A stretch of DNA of 64,000 bases from assembly GCA_003554865.1 (NCBI GenBank), contig PWHJ01000122.1, positions 122,398-186,397 on the forward strand, read 5' to 3'. How positions within the stretch are numbered: the stretch's first letter is position 1; each line of letters starts with the position of its first letter. The notes beneath the pieces were generated by a model. It did not search any database. It saw only the letters and a program-made list of their open reading frames with translations, and was not told the origin of the DNA. The position numbers were made by a program, and so were the translations under genes. This DNA is from Bacteroidota bacterium (GTDB taxonomy: Bacteria; Bacteroidota; Bacteroidia; Bacteroidales; PUMT01). Shown one piece after another: positions 56,206 to 64,000 of the stretch.

Positions 56206-57927
56206 ATGGAAAAAAAATGGGTAATAAAAGAACAGGGAACGGCTGAGGAAGTCAACAAGCTGGCTTCACAACTCGGTATAGACACCGTTTTGGCCAACCT
56301 GCTGGTACAGAGAAATATCAAAACATTCGACCAGGCAAGGTTGTTTTTCAGACCCGATCTGAAAGACCTGCACGACCCGTTTTTGATGAAGGACATGAAT
56401 AAAGCCACCGAGCGCATACTGTCAGCCTTCAGAAAAAACGAAAAGATACTGGTTTACGGTGACTATGATGTTGACGGAACAACCTCTGTAGCTCTTGTCT
56501 ACTCCTTCCTGAAAAAATTCTACTCCAACCTTCTTTATTATATACCTAACCGTTACACCGAAGGATACGGAATAAGCTACGAGGGGATCGAATTTGCCGA
56601 ACAAAACAATGTAGGCCTGATTATTGCACTTGACTGCGGAATAAAGGCGGTTGAAAAGATAGAATACGCCAAGGGTAAAAATTTAGATTTTATTGTCTGC
56701 GACCATCACCTGCCTGACGAAAAATTGCCCCCGGCAGTAGCAATACTTGACCCGAAGCAATCCGATTGCCATTACCCCTTTAAACACCTTTCCGGCTGTG
56801 GCGTAGGGTTTAAGCTGCTGCAGGGAATTTCACTCAAAAACGGGATCCCCTTTCAAGAGCTTATTCCATTCCTTGACCTTGTAGTGGTCAGTATAGCTTC
56901 CGACATAGTTCCCATTACGGGTGAAAACCGTATACTTGCCCATTTCGGATTAAAACAGCTGAATGAAAACCCCTGTTCAGGGTTGAAGTCAATAATTAAT
57001 ATATCGGGTCTTGACAGCAAGGAAATAGCCATAGACGATATAGTCTTCAGAATCGGTCCGCCGATAAATGCAGCAGGCAGAATGAAGTCGGGCAAAAAAG
57101 CGGTTGAACTTCTCGTTGCACACAAGGATGACCTGGCGCGTGAGATAGGTGATGCAATAAATATTTTTAACAACGACCGCAAAAACGTTGACAGGCGAAT
57201 TACTCAGCAAGCCATAAAAATGATGGCATCTGACAATGACTTTTTTAGCCGTAAATCTACCGTTTTATATAATCCAAAATGGCACAAAGGTGTTATCGGT
57301 ATAGTTGCATCAAGGCTGATTGAAACATATTTCAGGCCTACCGTGGTGCTAACCGAATCAAACGGTTTGGCCACAGGGTCGGCCCGCTCAGTCCCGGGAT
57401 TTGACCTTTACCGGGTAATGGAAAACTGCAGCGATCTGCTTGAAGATTTCGGAGGGCACACCTATGCTGCAGGAATGACAATGAAAGTGGAAAACGTCCC
57501 CTTGTTCAGGGAAAGATTTGAAAATGAAGTATCAAAGACCATCACCCCTGACCAGCTAGTACCGAAAATAGAAGTTGATTCATTTATTTCACTTGACAAA
57601 ATAACCCCGCAGTTCTTCAAAATACTGCGTCAGTTTCAGCCTTTCGGGCCCGAAAATATGTCTCCGGTATTCATGACTGAAAATGTGGTTGATAACGGCA
57701 CGATAAAAATTGTGGGGCCAACAAAGGAGCATCTGAAACTTGGCCTGTTTTCAGAAAACAACCCAAGAGTTGTTTTCCCCGCAATAGGTTTCAACCAGGC
57801 ACACCATTACAACCTCATAAACGCAGGCATGCCCTTCGACCTTTGTTTTACAATTGAGGAAAACAATTTCAGAGGCAAGAAAAACATCCAGCTTAACATA
57901 AAAGATATAAAAACACGCGAATATTAA
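56206..57927 (+). CDS. recJ: Single-stranded-DNA-specific exonuclease RecJ
   Basis: A 573-residue 5'-3' exonuclease of DNA repair. The DHH core has Asp86, Asp88 and Asp90 in VYGDYDVDGTTS and DHH 166-168 in VCDHHLPDE. The DHHA1 domain has NAAGRMKSGKKAVELL and GSARSVPGFDLYRVM. Length is normal. It is downstream of lipB by 20 bases and converges on an outer-membrane protein gene with five bases between. Confidence 0.96.
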   Translation: MEKKWVIKEQGTAEEVNKLASQLGIDTVLANLLVQRNIKTFDQARLFFRPDLKDLHDPFLMKDMNKATERILSAFRKNEKILVYGDYDVDGTTSVALVYSFLKKFYSNLLYYIPNRYTEGYGISYEGIEFAEQNNVGLIIALDCGIKAVEKIEYAKGKNLDFIVCDHHLPDEKLPPAVAILDPKQSDCHYPFKHLSGCGVGFKLLQGISLKNGIPFQELIPFLDLVVVSIASDIVPITGENRILAHFGLKQLNENPCSGLKSIINISGLDSKEIAIDDIVFRIGPPINAAGRMKSGKKAVELLVAHKDDLAREIGDAINIFNNDRKNVDRRITQQAIKMMASDNDFFSRKSTVLYNPKWHKGVIGIVASRLIETYFRPTVVLTESNGLATGSARSVPGFDLYRVMENCSDLLEDFGGHTYAAGMTMKVENVPLFRERFENEVSKTITPDQLVPKIEVDSFISLDKITPQFFKILRQFQPFGPENMSPVFMTENVVDNGTIKIVGPTKEHLKLGLFSENNPRVVFPAIGFNQAHHYNLINAGMPFDLCFTIEENNFRGKKNIQLNIKDIKTREY

Positions 57928-57932
57928 ATGAT

Positions 57933-60008
57933 TCAAAACCTGATCCTTATCTGTGCCTTAGCCTGGGAACGCCTGTTGCCATCAATTTCATCCAGACCTG
58001 ATCCCATTGTAGTTCTCCCGGGCAAAAGTGTGGTAGCATAACGCAGCCACAGGTCAACAGAACCGCTTACCCCATACCGTGCCGTTATATATGTACGGTA
58101 TCCGCTGTCAAAATAAGCCGGGAAAGAAAAACCGTAAAGCACGTCATTTTCATATGCATAAATGCGTGCATTGTAAGAATCGGTATCAAATAAACCATAC
58201 CTGAAAGCAAAAGAGAGGGGGCCTGCAGAAGGGTTGTATATAATATCATGATAAATTAAAAAACCTTTTTCGGATGCATTTTGCTCTGTTTTGTACCTTG
58301 CAAACTCTATTCTGTTGCGAAACTCAACTGAAGGGGAAATATTATAGGCTATATGGTAACGAATCCTGGTATTGTCGTTTTCCATAAGATACCTTACATT
58401 GTTATAGCCCACAGGGGAGTTGACCGGTTTTGACCTGTGTCTCAAACGTGCATACATTTGCACATTTCGGGAAAGAGTATAGTCGGCCTGAACCAGAAAG
58501 TCGGTTCCCGCCGAAGGGGCATATGCACCGTAGCGAAGCCACGGGAAAGAATAGTTATCGTAATAGGCGGAGACTTTGATTCCCTGGGGCAAATAAACTT
58601 CCGCACCCAGGTAAATCCCCTTTTCATTGACCGGGCTGGTGCTTTCACTAAAGGCGCTGCCGTACCACGCATGGTAATCCCTGTCATAATCCCTGTACAA
58701 AACTGCAACATTCAACCCGGGGGAAAGATCCCACAATACACCGGTCAACATTGCCATACCTCTTCCGCCGGCTGCAATCTCCCCGAAAAAACTAATATCA
58801 TAATAATTGAAACGGTAATTGAACCCAATGTTGATATTCTCCCTGCCTCTGAACACAAACTGGTTGTATTGCCGTAAAGGCCTGTTAAAGGGAGCGGAAT
58901 AAAAATAATGCAAAGCCGTTACTCCCACCTTGAAATTCTTGTGATTGTAGGTTATATCCCCCCCAAAGATAGTCTCGCCCAGCACATTCTTGTTTTCAAC
59001 CTGAGAAGGAGTAGCATGAAGGCCGGTATTTGGAAGCGAAGAGACCTCAAGTATATTTCCGGTTGTATCAGCGGCGGAAACTCTGGCATCTATTTTCTTC
59101 CGCGAAAAAAAAAGGCTTAAATCGGTATTTGCTGTTACACCGTATGTAGCCCCAACCCCTCTCATAAACATATTCTCGTCGGTGCTTGAATATTTTTGAA
59201 TGCCGCGGGGATTTTTCGCAATATTCATTGATGCGGCAGATTTTCCGAAAGAAAAGCCGGACCATAAAACCAGTCCCTGCCCAAACTGCATGCGGTAATC
59301 CCCCAGGGCAAGCGTTCTTAAACGTCCGGCATCATTGATCTGAAAATGAAAAGAGTGATAATCCATCCCGTAAGGATTGGAGCCGGTGAACATCTCCTCA
59401 CCCGAGTCTTTTTCAGCGACAAATCCCCAGTATATCCGATTACTCAGGTTATACTGGTATCGGGTATAAAGCTTCAACGGACCGCCCAGATACCGGGAAT
59501 TGGGATTTTGGGCAAGAACCGAGTCACATATTGACCTGTAACCTTTCTGCTGCTGAAGAATCCCCTGCGCCCTCAGAAAAATCTGATGCCTTCCGTAACG
59601 GAGCGATTCCCTCTCAGGCAGCAGCAAATAAGGCTGAGCCTCTTCAGTTGTAACAAAAGGGAGGATCTTTAATATTATATCCCCGGTAAAGCCGTCAACA
59701 TAGCCAAGTTCGTGGACAGAAGCCATTTTGCCGTACTCGCCTATATAATCCAACAGGTTGGTTATCTGTATATCGTTTAGGATATATAACCTGTGGAGCT
59801 GATCCCTTGTGGCGGTGTTAAGGTTTAGGGGATTGTCCGTGAAATAGGTCAGGTCATCGTAAATGCGGGAGTGGTCAAACTCTGTTCCGGCAGCAACAAG
59901 CTCTTCCACAACATCCTCCACTGTCATCTGAAAGCATGTAGTCTGACTATTCAGTCCGATAAATCCGGAGAGAAGATAAACAAAAAATATATGAGCAGAT
60001 TTTCTCAT
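57933..60008 (-). CDS. Outer-membrane beta-barrel protein with N-terminal helix-hairpin-helix
   Basis: A 691-residue exported protein. After a signal peptide (about 1-22) comes a ComEA-like HHH region (LNLNTATRDQLHRLYILND, and a second IGEYGKMASVHELGYVDGF). The rest is a long beta-barrel pattern with many aromatic-ended strands, ending in RRSQAKAQIRIRF. The HHH domain is usually DNA-binding, but here it is extracytoplasmic. The start ATG at 60008 shares one base with the upstream stop. The function is unknown. Confidence 0.78.
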   Translation of the reverse strand: MRKSAHIFFVYLLSGFIGLNSQTTCFQMTVEDVVEELVAAGTEFDHSRIYDDLTYFTDNPLNLNTATRDQLHRLYILNDIQITNLLDYIGEYGKMASVHELGYVDGFTGDIILKILPFVTTEEAQPYLLLPERESLRYGRHQIFLRAQGILQQQKGYRSICDSVLAQNPNSRYLGGPLKLYTRYQYNLSNRIYWGFVAEKDSGEEMFTGSNPYGMDYHSFHFQINDAGRLRTLALGDYRMQFGQGLVLWSGFSFGKSAASMNIAKNPRGIQKYSSTDENMFMRGVGATYGVTANTDLSLFFSRKKIDARVSAADTTGNILEVSSLPNTGLHATPSQVENKNVLGETIFGGDITYNHKNFKVGVTALHYFYSAPFNRPLRQYNQFVFRGRENINIGFNYRFNYYDISFFGEIAAGGRGMAMLTGVLWDLSPGLNVAVLYRDYDRDYHAWYGSAFSESTSPVNEKGIYLGAEVYLPQGIKVSAYYDNYSFPWLRYGAYAPSAGTDFLVQADYTLSRNVQMYARLRHRSKPVNSPVGYNNVRYLMENDNTRIRYHIAYNISPSVEFRNRIEFARYKTEQNASEKGFLIYHDIIYNPSAGPLSFAFRYGLFDTDSYNARIYAYENDVLYGFSFPAYFDSGYRTYITARYGVSGSVDLWLRYATTLLPGRTTMGSGLDEIDGNRRSQAKAQIRIRF

Positions 60009-60862
60009 CAAAATTTGTAACTGAGTGAAATATGAGGGGTAAAGCCCAGCACCTGATGATGTGTAAACGCCATATCGGCATTAATTCCCCTGTAAACATA
60101 ACCCAGTCCGAAAGAATTTTGCACCGGGTCTGACAAAATGCCTGTACGCAAATAAAATGAATCAAAAAAACCTGCCTCCAGTCCGGCCCTGAACACCGCT
60201 TTCCTCTCCAGTTCCTTTTCGGCTTCAATAGTTGCAGATATTTTTCCGCCAAACATATATCCCACCCCGAACCTAAAAATTGTGGGAAGAACCTGACGAG
60301 ACGGGTTGCCGATCTTTTCCCGCGAGGGATTGTAAACATGGGCAGCCACTCTGAAACCTTCTGCCAATTCGGCAATAAATCCTCCTTCAACAGTAAGATT
60401 CCTTGCATCGCCGTATTCCTCGGCTATATATATTTGTAAATAATTTAAACGTATACCTGCAGCCACATTTTCACCAAAAAAGCGTCCGAATGCCAGGCCA
60501 AAACTATTTTCATTATAGGAGGGAAACCCGAAATAGCTGTAGCTAAACCCTATTGTACCGGGTCTTGCCGGCACTGCCAGAGCAACAGCACGAAGAGCAA
60601 ATTCGGAAACATTAAATTTATTTTCATAATGGATACCTGCACTAACGGAAGAAACACCTGCCAATCCGGCCTGGTTGTGGTAAACCGACCACAGATCATG
60701 AAACGTTACTGCAGCGTTAGCCATTGAAGCGGCTCTGCTCCCGGAAGAGTAGTTGCCGGCGGGGTTTGCACTAAGGCAAAAAGCAAAAAAAAGCAGCAGG
60801 GCTGCTCCTTTTCTGAGCGAAAAGAGCCCTGCTGCCAAAAGTTGTACCAAACTGAATTTCAT
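60008..60862 (-). CDS. PorV/FadL-like outer-membrane protein
   Basis: A 284-residue beta-barrel protein. The signal peptide runs to about residue 33, then AGNYSSGSRAASMANAAVTFHDLWSVYHNQAGLAG marks the family start (the NPAG-type beginning shared by PorV and FadL-like proteins). It ends in SLSYKF, the C-terminal barrel signal. It overlaps the HHH barrel gene by one base, suggesting cotranslation and a shared job, possibly as a shuttle or pore partner; this is inference. Confidence 0.75.
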   Translation of the reverse strand: MKFSLVQLLAAGLFSLRKGAALLLFFAFCLSANPAGNYSSGSRAASMANAAVTFHDLWSVYHNQAGLAGVSSVSAGIHYENKFNVSEFALRAVALAVPARPGTIGFSYSYFGFPSYNENSFGLAFGRFFGENVAAGIRLNYLQIYIAEEYGDARNLTVEGGFIAELAEGFRVAAHVYNPSREKIGNPSRQVLPTIFRFGVGYMFGGKISATIEAEKELERKAVFRAGLEAGFFDSFYLRTGILSDPVQNSFGLGYVYRGINADMAFTHHQVLGFTPHISLSYKF

Positions 60863-60950
60863 TAACTTAGATTAAGAAAAATAAAACCCCAAAAGGGAAA
60901 ACCTTTTTATTAATAAACCCGATTCCTTAACCTAAGATAATAATTTTTTT

Positions 60951-61463
60951 TTAATTAACCTTAAAAGGGAACTTTATTTCTGAAAGTTCTTCGTTGGCTT
61001 TCAGAATTTTCCCCTTAAGCTCTTCCTTAAATTTTTCCACTTTGCCATATGTGCTCTCATCTCCGGTCCCGAGTATCTGTGCTGCAAGGATACCCGCATT
61101 GCGGGAGCCGTTCAGCGCAACGGTAGCAACCGGAATACCGCCCGGCATTTGAAGTATTGACAAAACTGAATCCCATCCGTCAATTGAGATCGAAGATTTA
61201 ATAGGCACACCTATGACCGGCAGCGGTGTTACTGCCGCAATAACGCCCGGAAGGTGGGCGGCACCGCCGGCACCTGCAATAACAACCCTGACTCCCCTGT
61301 CATAAAGACCCTTTGCAAACTCCATAACCCTGGCAGGGGTACGGTGGGCTGAAAGAGCATTTATCTCAAAAGGTATTTCAAAATCATTAAGTATCTTTGC
61401 AGCTTCTTCCATTACAGGCATATCTGATGTACTGCCCATTATAATACTAACTTTTGGCTCCAT
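60951..61463 (-). CDS. purE: 5-(carboxyamino)imidazole ribonucleotide mutase
   Basis: This enzyme rearranges N5-CAIR to CAIR in purine synthesis. It has 170 residues, the class I length, with Ser11 and Asp14 in IMGSTSDMPVMEEA and catalytic His40 in SAHRTPARV. The segment AGAGGAAHLPGVIAA is intact. It is a single gene, divergent from hpt. Confidence 0.97.
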   Translation of the reverse strand: MEPKVSIIMGSTSDMPVMEEAAKILNDFEIPFEINALSAHRTPARVMEFAKGLYDRGVRVVIAGAGGAAHLPGVIAAVTPLPVIGVPIKSSISIDGWDSVLSILQMPGGIPVATVALNGSRNAGILAAQILGTGDESTYGKVEKFKEELKGKILKANEELSEIKFPFKVN

Positions 61464-61548
61464 AGTTTTGAAATAATTTGTTTAGAAAGGTTTTGTTATA
61501 GTTTTTTAATAATTTCGCAAGATACAGAAAATCCTTCGATGAGAAAAA

Positions 61549-62085
61549 ATGGAAAAAATTAAAATACACGGTAAGAATTTTTCCGTTTTAATTAAGTCTG
61601 AAGAGATAAACAAAGCTATAAAAAGGCTTGCTTCAGAAATAAAAAGTGATTATACAGAAGGAATGCCTCTTTTTATAGGTGTTCTTAATGGTGCATTTAT
61701 GTTTGCTTCTGATCTGCTCAGGGAAATAAACATGAACTGCAGGGTTTCGTTCATCAAGCTCTCTTCCTACAGCGGAGGTTCTACCACAGGTGAGGTTACC
61801 GAGCTGCTGGGGCTGAATGAAGAAATAGCAGGCAAGGATGTTATAGTCCTTGAAGACATTGTTGAAACGGGAACGACACTTGAGAAACTGATTGAAAGGC
61901 TAAAGGCAAAGCAGCCGAAAAGTTTAAAAGTGGCTACAATGCTTTTCAAGCCAGAGGCGTTCAAGAAAAAAGTCCATATTGATTACATTGGTTTTAAAAT
62001 TCCCAACAATTTCATAATAGGTTACGGACTTGATTATGGTGAGCTGGGAAGGAATTACAAAGACCTGTACAGTATGGAAAATTAA
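61549..62085 (+). CDS. hpt: Hypoxanthine phosphoribosyltransferase
   Basis: This enzyme salvages hypoxanthine and guanine to IMP and GMP with PRPP. It has 178 residues. The PRPP loop is Glu102-Asp103 in VLEDIVETGTTL, with the purine contact Lys/Val region near VATMLFKPEAF. It is divergent from purE and 88 bases before adk; a TAATTTCG element upstream may be its promoter, but spacing is off. Confidence 0.95.
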   Translation: MEKIKIHGKNFSVLIKSEEINKAIKRLASEIKSDYTEGMPLFIGVLNGAFMFASDLLREINMNCRVSFIKLSSYSGGSTTGEVTELLGLNEEIAGKDVIVLEDIVETGTTLEKLIERLKAKQPKSLKVATMLFKPEAFKKKVHIDYIGFKIPNNFIIGYGLDYGELGRNYKDLYSMEN

Positions 62086-62173
62086 TTGCTGATATTTATC
62101 AGTATAGTAAAAGTTTGATTTTGACTTAAAAAGAAATAAATTTATTTTTTATAATAAAAAAGCTTTTTCAATA

Positions 62174-62758
62174 ATGCTAAATATTGTTCTTTATGGTCCA
62201 CCCGGCGCGGGAAAAGGAACGCAGTCAGGCAAGATAATTGAGAAATACGGGCTTGTTCACGCATCAACCGGTGATATGCTGCGTGGGGAAATTGCCGCCG
62301 GTACACAGCTGGGTAAAGAAGCCAAAAAATATATTGACAAGGGCAAACTTGTCCCCGACGATGCTGTTATTGGAGCACTTGAACATTTCATTCAGGAGAA
62401 CTTCAACCCGAAAGGCTTTGTTTTCGACGGCTTCCCTCGCAACCTCAACCAGGCAGAATCACTCGATTCAATGCTGGCAGAAAGAGGAACTTCAATAACT
62501 GTTATGATCGCCATTGAAGTTGAAGAGCAGGAGCTGATGAAACGCCTGAAAATACGGGGTGAAAGCGAGAGCCGCTCCGACGATGAAAATGCGGTTATTC
62601 GAAACCGGCTTAAGCTTTACAGGAAAACTACCGACATCATAAAGAGCTATTACGAAAAAAAGGGAAAGTTCAGATCTGTTGACGGTATAGGTACCGTTGA
62701 AGAAATCTTCTCCCGCATCTGCTCGGTAATAAACGAAGCATACAAAATCAAGGCATAA
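62174..62758 (+). CDS. adk: Adenylate kinase (short LID type)
   Basis: This enzyme balances ATP, ADP and AMP. It has 194 residues. The P-loop is [10 protein letters not shown] at 8-17. The LID (after [17 protein letters not shown]) is the short form without the long four-Cys or beta lid, normal for Bacteroidota. It lies between hpt and obg with gaps of 88 and 13 bases. Confidence 0.96.
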   Translation: MLNIVLYGPPGAGKGTQSGKIIEKYGLVHASTGDMLRGEIAAGTQLGKEAKKYIDKGKLVPDDAVIGALEHFIQENFNPKGFVFDGFPRNLNQAESLDSMLAERGTSITVMIAIEVEEQELMKRLKIRGESESRSDDENAVIRNRLKLYRKTTDIIKSYYEKKGKFRSVDGIGTVEEIFSRICSVINEAYKIKA

Positions 62759-62771
62759 GTCCGCGATTCTG

Positions 62772-63761
62772 ATGGCAGGCTCAAATTTCGTTGACTACGT
62801 TAAGATTTTTTGCCGCTCCGGCAAAGGCGGAGCCGGTTCGGTGCATTTGCACCGTGACAAGTTCACGCAAAAAGGGGGACCGGACGGCGGTGACGGCGGC
62901 AACGGCGGAAATATTATACTCAAAGGTAACAGTCAGTTGTGGACCCTGATACACCTGAAATATAAAAAGCATGTTTTTGCAGGGGACGGTCAGCCGGGCA
63001 CTTCCGGAGAAAGAACCGGAGCCGACGGGAAAGACAATATATTGGAAGTACCTCTCGGTACAGTTGTTAAAGAAGCCGAAAGCGGGAAAATACTTTTTGA
63101 AATAACCGGGCACGAAGAGAGTAAAGTTCTGGTCAAGGGCGGTCGCGGGGGACAAGGTAATGCAAAGTTCAAGTCCTCTACCATGCAAACCCCACGTTTT
63201 GCACAGCCAGGCGAAAAAGCCGAAGAAGGATGGTTCATTATGGAGCTTAAAATCCTCGCCGATGTTGGTCTCGTGGGATTCCCAAATGCAGGCAAATCAA
63301 CATTGCTTTCGGTTGTCTCTGCCGCCAAGCCAAAAATTGCCGATTACCCTTTTACTACCCTCCAACCGAATCTGGGAATAGTAAAATACCGTGACAGCCG
63401 CTCCTTTGTTATGGCAGATATTCCGGGAATAATTGAAGGAGCCCATGAAGGGCGGGGATTGGGCCTGCGCTTTTTGCGCCACATTGAGAGAAACTCCATG
63501 CTTTTGTTTATGGTGCCTGCTGACAGCCGCGATATTGCCGGGGAATACCACACTCTGCTCTCAGAGCTGAAAAAATACAATCCTGAGTTGCTTGACAAAA
63601 AAAGGCTCCTTGCCATATCAAAATGCGATCTCACAGATAATGAACTGAAAAGGGAAATGGAAAGGGAACTCCCCCCCGTTCCTTATCTTTTCATTTCATC
63701 CGTGACCAATGAAGGAATAGTAAAACTGAAAGACACGCTTTGGAAAGAGCTTAATTCATAA
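62772..63761 (+). CDS. obg: GTPase Obg
   Basis: A 329-residue ribosome-associated GTPase. The N-terminal glycine-rich Obg fold (about 1-160, [10 protein letters not shown]) precedes the G domain with G1 GFPNAGKST at 169-177, G3 [12 protein letters not shown] and G4 SKCD. It lacks the C-terminal OCT domain of longer homologues, as is usual for its phylum. It is 13 bases after adk. Confidence 0.96.
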   Translation: MAGSNFVDYVKIFCRSGKGGAGSVHLHRDKFTQKGGPDGGDGGNGGNIILKGNSQLWTLIHLKYKKHVFAGDGQPGTSGERTGADGKDNILEVPLGTVVKEAESGKILFEITGHEESKVLVKGGRGGQGNAKFKSSTMQTPRFAQPGEKAEEGWFIMELKILADVGLVGFPNAGKSTLLSVVSAAKPKIADYPFTTLQPNLGIVKYRDSRSFVMADIPGIIEGAHEGRGLGLRFLRHIERNSMLLFMVPADSRDIAGEYHTLLSELKKYNPELLDKKRLLAISKCDLTDNELKREMERELPPVPYLFISSVTNEGIVKLKDTLWKELNS

Positions 63762-63931
63762 TCCGGGCACCACTGGTTTCTTTTCATTACATGCGGCTTA
63801 GTTTTACAATAACTTAACTTAGAGCCCGAAAAACAGGTAATCATCTGTATAAAGTGTGTTTAATTATCTGTTTAACAGTATTTTATGATTACACTTTAGG
63901 ATATTAAGTGTTTCAATTCCGATGGACCTCC

Positions 63932-64000
63932 GGGTAGAGCGGTTTGTTGCCTCCCCGCTCCCCCACAGATCCGGACGAGCGCCGTTAACGCATCCGGTTC
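63932..64000 (-). mobile_element. Putative group II intron 3' end (domains V and VI), running off the window
   Basis: On the minus strand, 64000-63968 folds like domain V: GAACCGGATGCG pairs with GCGC and CGTCCGGATC, with a T-G wobble and a two-base bulge (TC) on the 3' side, as in known domain V hairpins. After a TGT linker, 63964-63932 folds like domain VI: GGGG plus AGCGG pairs with CCGCTC and CCC, with an unpaired A at 63935 at the branch-point place. The catalytic triad reads AAC, not AGC, and the loop is not GNRA, so it may be degenerate. The 5' part and any reverse transcriptase would lie beyond 64000. Confidence 0.55.

Noticed and set aside
60866-60936. 11-base inverted repeat (one mismatch) between purE and the PorV-like gene
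   Set aside because: The arms are 49 bases apart, and the T-run lies on the plus strand where no gene ends, so no role can be argued.

Overview
The window looks like a chromosomal stretch of a Bacteroidota bacterium, most likely from the Bacteroidales/Marinilabiliales side of the phylum (an inference from gene content; no 16S rRNA is present). The evidence is the phylum-typical families (DUF4837, IPExxxVDY-like protein, DUF4105/Lnb, PG0541-type protein, HHH-containing outer-membrane protein, PorV/FadL-like protein), AT-rich intergenic DNA, few Shine-Dalgarno sequences, and several close matches to the Bacteroidota promoter TTTG-N19-TAnnTTTG. Nearly all of it is core genome. There is no CRISPR array, prophage or complete insertion sequence.

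Layout. 1-1.2 kb: end of a TonB-energising locus with two exbD genes. 1.2-7.4 kb: tRNA-Arg beside a decayed tRNA-like copy, leuS, a YitT membrane protein, an M23 peptidase and convergent purN. 7.5-13.5 kb: acpP-fabF, an IPExxxVDY-like protein, a two-component system and a DUF4105/Lnb protein. 13.6-17.9 kb: two tandem 700-residue amino-acid permeases, each fused to an EIIA-like and an RCK_C domain. 18-23.4 kb: a lipoprotein, HU, tRNA-Pro, a TrmH methyltransferase, a baeRF-like protein and lepA. 23.5-29.2 kb: a minus-strand envelope operon (M23 peptidase, dxr, rseP, tatA, DUF4837 lipoprotein, DUF4412-like protein). 29.3-35 kb: initiator tRNA, a TPR protein, a lipoprotein, rnhB-rnhA and an FtsX-like permease. 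35-41.9 kb: a TetR-TolC-adaptor-RND-PG0541 efflux operon. 42-49.4 kb: two small lipoproteins (one Rieske-like with altered ligands), greA, a HIT protein, ruvC, an S41 peptidase, serS, an EamA transporter and rplU-rpmA. 49.7-60.9 kb: a bifunctional nuclease, lysS-gpsA-pgi, lipA-lipB, recJ and an outer-membrane protein pair. 60.9-63.8 kb: purE divergent from hpt-adk-obg.

The genes fall into housekeeping groups (translation, fatty-acid and lipoate synthesis, purine metabolism, nucleic-acid repair) and envelope groups (TonB energisation, peptidoglycan hydrolysis, lipoprotein maturation, export, efflux). The least ordinary items are the tandem permease-EIIA-RCK fusions whose EIIA-like domains have Tyr at the phospho-His position, a Rieske-like lipoprotein with Cys and Tyr where the His ligands belong, and a domain V/VI-like fold of a group II intron running off the right edge on the minus strand. 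I saw nothing I would call a clearly new multi-gene system; these are the best leads.
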